A stretch of 64,000 bases of DNA from GW2011-AR15 sp964428335. Its GTDB lineage: Archaea > Nanobdellota > Nanobdellia > Woesearchaeales > GW2011-AR15. Below the pieces are notes generated by a model. That model was not told where the DNA came from, ran no database searches, and worked only from the letters and a program-made list of their open reading frames with translations. Below, in pieces: positions 58,602 to 64,000 of the stretch (its first letter is position 1; each line of letters opens with the position of its first letter). The stretch spans positions 186,001 through 250,000 of the forward strand of contig CAYRXW010000001.1 of NCBI GenBank assembly GCA_964428335.1, written 5' to 3'. A program made the position numbers and the translations under genes.

Positions 58602-59264
58602 ATGACTATTTGGACCCCTAAGCATAAGGCAGGAATAAGGACACAGTGGGCTCCACCTGCAGGCGATGCAACATGGACCGAAAGCAACCTTCTTGTCTAT
58701 AGTACACAGATAAAGCAGGTCAGGATGATACACCTTCAGAATGTATACAGGTACATGTATCACTGGCTGAAAGATGAGCAGTGGAAAAGCTCAAAAGGGG
58801 ATGACTGGTTTGAAGATTATTATGCTGAATGGAGGGACCAGCACGACCATAAGGAGATAAGATGGTGGTGGAGGCTTGAAAGAAGCCCAGGCGGGATTGC
58901 AGGAGCTCATAATTTCTTTAGGCAGAAGTGGTACATCGATGTCCTTACTACAAACATGAAAAGAGTAGAGATAATGTATAAAGGGAAGAAGATAAAGCCT
59001 TATGTCGGCGAATTTCTGATGTGGTTTAACGCTGTCCTTGAACTTGATATAAACAACTGGTTTGGAAAAGGGACTACATTCAAGCTGGGAGAATTTTTAG
59101 AGGATTTCTTCCTTAGGATGATATATAAGGAAAGGGTAAGGGACCAAGAAGTGGAACTAAGAAGGGAATCTGAAAGGTTTATTGAAGACGTCAAGTTCTA
59201 TATCGGGCTTCACAGAATGGATGACACAAGAAAGCCAATTGAAGACAGTAAGCAGTGGTTTTAG
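58602..59264 (+). CDS. Trp-rich hypothetical protein, 220 aa
   Basis: Soluble, without signal, unusually rich in Trp, Arg, Lys and Tyr ('MTIWTPKHKAGIRTQWAPP', 'HKEIRWWWRLERSPGGIA'). The C-terminal half is helical and charged. The composition suggests nucleic-acid or membrane-surface binding, but no family is recognised. Own TATA box (TTTTATATAG) 25 bases before the start. Confidence 0.6.
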   Translation: MTIWTPKHKAGIRTQWAPPAGDATWTESNLLVYSTQIKQVRMIHLQNVYRYMYHWLKDEQWKSSKGDDWFEDYYAEWRDQHDHKEIRWWWRLERSPGGIAGAHNFFRQKWYIDVLTTNMKRVEIMYKGKKIKPYVGEFLMWFNAVLELDINNWFGKGTTFKLGEFLEDFFLRMIYKERVRDQEVELRRESERFIEDVKFYIGLHRMDDTRKPIEDSKQWF

Positions 59265-59339
59265 TTTTTTAGTTTTTTATTTCTCGTCTGAAAGCGATAA
59301 AAACATATTTAAATACCTATTTAATTCTTTAAAGTTGAC

Positions 59340-59416
59340 GCCTCCGTAGCATGCCGTATCAAATCGGTTACGCTTTGGTTGACGCGCAAAAAAGATTTAC
59401 AGCAAAGCTGTAAATC
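59340..59416 (+). repeat. Partial copy of the tRNA-Thr 5' end and a perfect hairpin
   Basis: GCCTCCGTAGCAT (59340-59352) repeats the first 13 bases of tRNA-Thr (59431-59443). The following sequence does not continue as a tRNA. A perfect ten-base hairpin GATTTACAGC/GCTGTAAATC with loop AAA lies at 59394-59416. It may be the trace of an integration at, or a duplication of, the tRNA gene. Confidence 0.5.
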
Positions 59417-59430
59417 ACAGAAAAATCAAC

Positions 59431-59503
59431 GCCTCCGTAGCATAGTAGCTATTGCGTCTGACTTGTAATCAGAAGGTCGGGAGTGCAACTCTCCTCGGAG
59501 GCT
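59431..59503 (+). tRNA. tRNA-Thr (anticodon TGT) with unusual D- and T-loops
   Basis: Acceptor GCCTCCG/CGGAGGC, anticodon arm TCTGA-CTTGTAA-TCAGA (anticodon TGT), T-stem GGGAG/CTCCT with one G-T pair, 73 bases, no intron. The T-loop reads TGCAACT, with G instead of T at position 55, and the D-loop has G18-C19 in place of G18-G19, so the usual elbow contacts must differ. Confidence 0.9.
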
Positions 59504-59633
59504 CATTTTTTTATTTTTCATCTGGGCACTTGTGCAATTGAAGATGTTTTTTGGCTATCTTTTTATCGTGATAAATTCCCTTAAATCCATAGAAACTATT
59601 ATAAATGAAACTTAATTCCAGCTTATAAATATT

Positions 59634-59741
59634 GGGACCTTAGCTCAGCCTGGGAGAGCACACGGCTGAAGCACCACCATAACTTGTAAGTTATGAGATT
59701 TTGAAACCGTGGTGTCCTGGGTTCAAATCCCGGAGGTCCCA
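59634..59741 (+). tRNA. tRNA-Phe (anticodon GAA) with a 34-base intron
   Basis: Acceptor GGGACCT/AGGTCCC, discriminator A. Anticodon stem CACGG/CCGTG, loop CTGAAG+A, anticodon GAA at 59668-59670. The intron (59672-59705) is at the canonical 37/38 site and can fold by ATAACTT/AAGTTAT. Mature length 74. Confidence 0.93.
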
Positions 59742-59757
59742 CCTTTTTTCAAGACCT

Positions 59758-59866
59758 GGGCCCGTGGCTTAGCCCGGCCATCCGCTTTAGTTGTACTAAA
59801 GCAATGGGGAAATGGAGCGCCCGACTGATAATCGGGTGGTCGTCGGTTCAAATCCGATCGGGCCCA
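59758..59866 (+). tRNA. tRNA-Ile (anticodon GAT) with a D-loop intron
   Basis: Acceptor GGGCCCG/CGGGCCC, anticodon arm CCCGA-CTGATAA-TCGGG without insertion (anticodon GAT), T-arm GTCGG-TTCAAAT-CCGAT. The D-arm is interrupted: GCTT-AGCCCGGCCA, then about 34 extra bases (59781-59814) with the stem GCTTTAG/CTAAAGC, then GAGC. Removing them gives a normal D-loop and a 75-base tRNA. Flanking CCAT/ATGG could form the bulge-helix-bulge needed for splicing. Exact ends are inferred. Confidence 0.88.
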
Positions 59867-59911
59867 CTTTTTTCAAATGTTTTTTATATCCATTTACTTT
59901 GACCTATCTGT

Positions 59912-60334
59912 ATGAGATTCAAAATCATATGCATAGGAAAAGTAAGAGAGAAAAGCATTCTTGAAACCATAAATGAATACTCAAAAAGAATTGATCTTGA
60001 AATAATAGAACTAAAGGATTCAAATCCTGCTGAAGAAGGCAAAAAAATACTGGAAAAGCTGGATAAGATAAATTCAAAATATGTTTTTGTGCTAAGCGAG
60101 GAAGGCAAAGAACTAAGTTCTGTGGAATTCTCCCAAAAACTTAAGAAAATAGAGCAGCCAGTCATATTTGTCATCGGAGGGCCTTATGGACTATCTGATG
60201 AAGCGAAGAAAAAAGCAGATTTCCTGATTTCCTTATCTAAAATGACATTCACACATGAGATGGCAAGGTTATTTCTGGTTGAGCAGATCTATAGGGCAGA
60301 ATCAATAATTGATGGGAAGAAGTACCATAAATGA
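59912..60334 (+). CDS. rlmH: RlmH-type SPOUT methyltransferase
   Basis: 140 residues. The RlmH family methylates pseudouridine 1915 (E. coli numbering) in helix 69 of 23S-type rRNA. N-terminal 'RFKIICIGKVREKSI', 'FVLSEEGKELSSVEFS', the knot with 'FVIGGPYGLSDEAKKKAD', and the C-terminal 'SLSKMTFTHEMARLFLVEQI' with 'YRAESIIDGKKYHK' are all intact. TATA box TTTTTTATAT about 24 bases upstream. Confidence 0.95.
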   Translation: MRFKIICIGKVREKSILETINEYSKRIDLEIIELKDSNPAEEGKKILEKLDKINSKYVFVLSEEGKELSSVEFSQKLKKIEQPVIFVIGGPYGLSDEAKKKADFLISLSKMTFTHEMARLFLVEQIYRAESIIDGKKYHK

Positions 60335-60335
60335 T

Positions 60336-61205
60336 TTATAACAATGTTCCAGTATTAAAATCCCTGTTGATTTCATATTTTTTTAAAATTACCTGAATAT
60401 CTCTTATTTTATCCCTGTCACCATGCACTAAAGCCATATTTGCCTGGCTAATTAATCCAGTATTATCATTTATTGACATTATTATTGTATTCTGCAGATA
60501 TGTCATTCCCTGAACTAAATATTCTTTTAACGTTGCCAGATAATTTTCAGGTTTTGTATCCATATTCCTTAAGGAAACTGATTTGAATGAGTCATGCCAA
60601 TCTCTTCCAAATACATCATCAAAATTTTTTGTTTCTTTTTCAATAGATTCAACAAGACAGTATGCAATCCTAATCTTAAGCAGATCTTCAAAAGGTGTGT
60701 TAACCATAGACCTATAAAGAAGACCGACTTGATGCTGATTTAATTCATCCAAACCTATTTCTTCATATGGTATTATTTTTCCAAATTTATCGTTTTTTAC
60801 TAAACCTGAAAAAATTTTTTCTGTTATATTTGCCAGTTCTTCAGGAAGGAAAATGCCTGTTCCTACATCAAAAGGCGCACGACTTCTTGGCTCATTAGTT
60901 ATTGTTGAATATGCTTCATTAAATTTCAGGAAAGTGTACCCTCTTTCCTTCATAAAATCGTAAACATTCTGAATTGCGTTTCCAATTACTGAGCCACTCA
61001 TGTTTGGTAATATATTCATTTCGCCATATCTTCTAACTTTTCTTTCTTTTTTGTCTTTCCAGACAATTGGTCCATCCTGCCATTTTGAAACTGCGCAAAT
61101 AGTTTCAAGTTCTGTCATTCCTTTAGCTATAGTATTGCCAAATCCTCCTTCTCCTCCTCTTTGCAGGTAATTTCCTGATGCTACAATATGGTATGTTGTG
61201 ACCAT
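60336..61205 (-). CDS. Hypothetical protein, 289 aa
   Basis: The N-terminal part starts 'VTTYHIVASGNYLQRGGEGGF' with a Gly-rich turn; the remainder is mixed helix and strand with a helical C-terminal half. No family recognised, no signal or membrane segment. Convergent with rlmH (stops one base apart). Confidence 0.55.
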   Translation of the reverse strand: MVTTYHIVASGNYLQRGGEGGFGNTIAKGMTELETICAVSKWQDGPIVWKDKKERKVRRYGEMNILPNMSGSVIGNAIQNVYDFMKERGYTFLKFNEAYSTITNEPRSRAPFDVGTGIFLPEELANITEKIFSGLVKNDKFGKIIPYEEIGLDELNQHQVGLLYRSMVNTPFEDLLKIRIAYCLVESIEKETKNFDDVFGRDWHDSFKSVSLRNMDTKPENYLATLKEYLVQGMTYLQNTIIMSINDNTGLISQANMALVHGDRDKIRDIQVILKKYEINRDFNTGTLL

Positions 61206-61387
61206 AATAATTAAGTAAACAAAGCTATTTATAAATCTTATCCTTTTAACTACTCTTTAGTTGTTATAAATTAAAATGAAGACTATAGAAAGTGCAATCA
61301 TCCAGTAAATTGTCCAAAAAACTTGATAATATTTTACTTTACAAAAAAAGTCCTGGTTTTAAATACATGGCAGCTTTTTTTTAGTGA

Positions 61388-62950
61388 ATGGAGAAAAAAA
61401 TAGCAGAACTATCTGGAGAACCTGCTATCGATATCTCCCTTGACACAATCTCAATAGGAAAACAAGCGTTGGTCTTTTGCAGCACGAGAAAATCAGCAGA
61501 ATCAACTGCTGAAAAGATAGCAAAGCATACAAAACTAAACCTAATTGAACTTTCACAAAAAATCCTTCATGTCCTTTCATCGCCTACTAAGCAATGCAGG
61601 AAACTTAGTGAATGTGTAAAAAAAGGGATTGCGTTCCATCATGCAGGACTTGCATCAGGACAAAGAAAACTTATCGAGGATGCATTCAGGAAGGGAGAGA
61701 TAAAAGTTATATGTTCCACTCCGACACTTGCGGCAGGAATAAACCTTCCGGCATTTCGGGCGATAATAAAAGACCTGAAAAGATATGGTGGAAGATGGGG
61801 CATGGAATATATCCAGACACTGGAATATCACCAGATGGCAGGGCGAGCAGGTAGACCAGATTTCAATGACACACATGGAGAGGCAATATGCATTGCAGGA
61901 ACTGAAAAAGAAGCTGAGGAAATACTGAACAGGTTCATCAACGCAGATGCTGAAAACATCTATTCAAAGCTTGCAGTGGAGCCAGTTTTAAGGACATTTT
62001 GCTTATCACTGCTTGCGACAGGATTTGCCAGATCAAAAAAAGAGCTTGTAGATTTTTTTTCAAAAACATTCTATGGTTTCCAATACGGGGACATGACAAA
62101 GCTTGCAGGAATAATAGACAAGATTTTAGGATACCTGGAAGAATGGCAGTTCATAGTTTTAAAAGAATCAAAGAAAGATGACTTTGTCTCAGCAAATGAC
62201 ATTGGAAAAAACGATGATAATATAGAAATCACAAAACTAGGCCATAGGGTTGCAGAACTTTATCTTGATCCATATACAGCAAATGAGATTGTCAATGCAC
62301 TAAAAAATTCAGAAAAGAAAGAAGCAAATGAATTTTCTTTTATCGTGCTTGCTGCAACAACCCTTGAACTTAGGCCGCTTCCCTCAATTAGAGTCAGCGA
62401 GACAGAGAGGATTGAGAATGAGGCTGAGAAAAATAAGGAACTATTTCTATCAAAGCCACCTACAGTTTTTGAGCATGAATATGATGATTACCTAAAAGCT
62501 GTAAAACTTTCATTAGCTTTAAAAATGTGGATGGATGAAAAAAATGAAGATGAAATTCTTGAGGAATTTAATATAACTCCTGGAGAACTTCATGTAAAAA
62601 AAGAGCTATGTGACTGGATTTTATTTTCTACAGTTGAACTTTCAGAGATACTTGGGTTTAGGGAAGTACAGAAAATAATAAAAAAAGCAAGATTCAGGTT
62701 AGATAAGGGTGTCAAGGAAGAGCTCATACCTCTGATAAAACTAAAGAATATAGGACGAGTTAGGGCAAGGACATTATTCAGGAACGGGATAAAAGATATA
62801 GGGGACATAAAAAAAGCAGACATCACGAAACTGACCCAGCTTCTAGGAGCAAAGACAGCGGCTGACATAAAGGATCAGGTCAATGAGGGAATAGAGGAAG
62901 TTTCTGCCGGAAGAAGAAAGGGGCAGCTGAGCGTTGAGAAATTTGAGTAA
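61388..62950 (+). CDS. Ski2/Hel308-like helicase lacking the first RecA domain
   Basis: 520 residues that align with the second half of Hel308: 'LVFCSTRKSAESTAEKIAKH', 'GIAFHHAGLASGQRKLIE' (motif IV region), 'VICSTPTLAAGINLPAF' (motif V), 'YHQMAGRAGRP' (motif VI), the winged helix, ratchet domain and C-terminal helix-hairpin-helix ('LKNIGRVRARTLFRNGIKDI'). Walker A and the DEAH box are missing. A TATA box (TTTAAATA, about 61359-61366) lies 22 bases before ATG 61388, so the short gene is transcribed on its own. A separate gene may encode the first half, as in split genes of Nanoarchaeum; otherwise it is a degraded helicase. Confidence 0.88.
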   Translation: MEKKIAELSGEPAIDISLDTISIGKQALVFCSTRKSAESTAEKIAKHTKLNLIELSQKILHVLSSPTKQCRKLSECVKKGIAFHHAGLASGQRKLIEDAFRKGEIKVICSTPTLAAGINLPAFRAIIKDLKRYGGRWGMEYIQTLEYHQMAGRAGRPDFNDTHGEAICIAGTEKEAEEILNRFINADAENIYSKLAVEPVLRTFCLSLLATGFARSKKELVDFFSKTFYGFQYGDMTKLAGIIDKILGYLEEWQFIVLKESKKDDFVSANDIGKNDDNIEITKLGHRVAELYLDPYTANEIVNALKNSEKKEANEFSFIVLAATTLELRPLPSIRVSETERIENEAEKNKELFLSKPPTVFEHEYDDYLKAVKLSLALKMWMDEKNEDEILEEFNITPGELHVKKELCDWILFSTVELSEILGFREVQKIIKKARFRLDKGVKEELIPLIKLKNIGRVRARTLFRNGIKDIGDIKKADITKLTQLLGAKTAADIKDQVNEGIEEVSAGRRKGQLSVEKFE

Positions 62951-64000
62951 TTATTTTCTTGATTTTACCTGTTCAACCTTATGTATCTGCCTGTCATAAA
63001 GTTCACTAAGCCCCATGCTACAATGTATATGGTATATTGCCTGTCCGTAAGTATCATATGTATTTATTACATCAAGCCAGGATTTATTTTCTTCAAGGAA
63101 TTCTTTTGAATGAAGTATTGTATCACTAATTAGAACCTTTGCAATTTTTCCTTCTTTTTGTGCATTTTTTAGATATTCTACAAAAGCAGGATCAGTGAAT
63201 TTACCATGTGAAACTGCAATGTATACTCCTTTTGGTTTTAAATCAGGTTTCCAAATTTCTTCAATTAATTTTTGTAATGAATGGCCTGTATCAATCTCAT
63301 CATCAATGATAAGTACCTTTGAATTGCTGATGTCTCCTAATATCTGTATGCCGTTAATTGTGTCTGTTTCCCTATAGCTTCTTGCCTTATAAGCCAAAGC
63401 CATCCTTTGCCTTAAATCTGCAGCATATTTCTGAACTGTCTTTCCCCCACCTGCATCTGTTGCCATTACAACAAAATCCTCATTTTCCTGGAAATAATTT
63501 TTCAATACATATTCTTCAATATTATACCTTAATTCAAGATTATCAATTTTCATCTTCACGGGGTCACTTTGCCCGCGTATTTGTGGTGCATGCAGAGTAA
63601 ACGGAAGCAAAAGATTTGTGCCAAGCAGTTGAGAAATCCTTGTTGTAAGAGTTGATGTTATTGACTCTTTTCCATCCTGCTGGTCGCCCCTGCTAAAAAG
63701 GAAATAAGGTGTCAGGAGTGAAATTTTGGTTGGTGCACCTCTACATAATGCATCTAAGAACATTTCTGTTGTTGTTTTATGCTTATATATTACATTCTTT
63801 AAGTCAGGATACACAATTTCAATTATTTTCTCATAAATGCCTTTTTTTAAACCAGAAAATCTTCCTGGATAAAAACTGTCAATAGCTTCCCATATCAGAT
63901 GGACTTTTTTTTCAAGGCTTTTTTTGTCATGGATATGGGCAATTAGAAAAACATCTTTCTCAGATACAGAATTAAAAAGTTGCACTTTTTGCTCGTTGTC
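62951..64000 (-). CDS. Ribose-phosphate pyrophosphokinase-like protein, 5' end outside the window
   Basis: Makes PRPP from ribose 5-phosphate and ATP, if the family function holds. The frame is open to the window edge ('DNEQKVQLFNSVSEKDVFLI'), so GTG 63985 is probably internal. Relations to Prs: 'YFLFSRGDQQDGKESITS' near 95, 'PFTLHAPQIRG' near 128, flexible-loop 'YKARSYRET' and the PRPP loop 'VLIIDDEIDTGHSL' near 225. It is longer (344+ residues) than usual Prs and diverged in several motifs, so a paralogue with altered function is possible. Confidence 0.8.
   Translation of the reverse strand, partial: DNEQKVQLFNSVSEKDVFLIAHIHDKKSLEKKVHLIWEAIDSFYPGRFSGLKKGIYEKIIEIVYPDLKNVIYKHKTTTEMFLDALCRGAPTKISLLTPYFLFSRGDQQDGKESITSTLTTRISQLLGTNLLLPFTLHAPQIRGQSDPVKMKIDNLELRYNIEEYVLKNYFQENEDFVVMATDAGGGKTVQKYAADLRQRMALAYKARSYRETDTINGIQILGDISNSKVLIIDDEIDTGHSLQKLIEEIWKPDLKPKGVYIAVSHGKFTDPAFVEYLKNAQKEGKIAKVLISDTILHSKEFLEENKSWLDVINTYDTYGQAIYHIHCSMGLSELYDRQIHKVEQVKSRK

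Noticed and set aside
59338..59430. A split or permuted tRNA-Thr half at 59340
   Set aside because: Only the first 13 bases match; what follows cannot form a D-arm or anticodon arm, and the intact tRNA-Thr lies just downstream.

Overview
The window reads as a stretch of a low-GC archaeal chromosome, most likely from a DPANN lineage (Woesearchaeales/Pacearchaeales-like; this placement is inference). The archaeal signs are: tRNA genes with introns at 37/38 and, in two cases, also or only in the D-loop; TATA boxes 20-30 bases before many starts with short or no leaders; GGTGA-type ribosome binding sites; an IF5A-like factor; a Ski2/Hel308-type helicase; a COG2428/SFM1-like SPOUT methylase and a THUMP-type tRNA methylase. 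Bacterial-type repair genes (uvrA, uvrC, uvrB, not in one operon) and a class II lysyl-tRNA synthetase are also present. Many short secreted or lipid-anchored cysteine-rich proteins point to a surface-attached lifestyle.

Layout. 1-6.96 kb: housekeeping and small metabolic genes (LysRS fused to an HD hydrolase domain, NUDIX, SDR, nitroreductase, a two-intron tRNA-Arg, small membrane proteins, a lipoprotein, an AHSA1-like protein). 6.98-10.56 kb: an unusual modular array next to a tyrosine recombinase gene (10,678). At least seven units begin with a conserved, hairpin-forming element that contains TAGGTAATCT in a loop. Six of the seven (B-G) end in the complement of their own first nine bases, and the junctions look like Xer/dif sites (arm, six-base centre, arm). 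Inserts are tiny membrane or cysteine-rich genes or short non-coding hairpin inserts. One 209-base unit is present twice and appears identical. The layout resembles an integron, but the sites are not attC. This is the best candidate here for an undescribed system.

11.5-29 kb: uvrA, a membrane protein/HTH pair with its own operator repeats, a histidine phosphatase, an alpha/beta hydrolase, a uvrC lacking the C-terminal HhH, a PAS protein, Kazal-domain lipoproteins, a three-gene mini-operon behind GTGAAAC palindromes, TrhO, isochorismatase, SelO, a decayed TrhO-like tail, a triple-PH membrane protein, and uvrB. 29-37 kb: a DUF333 lipoprotein, an ArsR/thioredoxin/permease operon, a membrane sensor with an HTH partner, and a MacB-like exporter preceded by a Met/Gly-rich secreted protein. 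37-48 kb: SFM1-like methylase, tRNA-Cys with intron, two large surface proteins (one with about 15 thrombospondin type 3 repeats), a Kazal lipoprotein and an MFS pump. 49-54 kb: a copper-handling operon ending in CopA, then an IF5A-like protein whose hypusine lysine is Thr. 54-64 kb: ZIP transporter, permuted GTPase, tRNA methylase, a pacifastin-like lipoprotein, a tRNA cluster (Thr, Phe, Ile), RlmH, a Hel308-like protein lacking its first motor domain, and a PRPP-synthetase-like gene that runs off the end.

Four scattered lipoprotein genes (18,566; 29,330; 45,508; 58,127) share a 16-base TTCAAC-N4-GTTGAA-like palindrome exactly 12 bases before the TATA box, which suggests one regulator for the surface lipoproteins.
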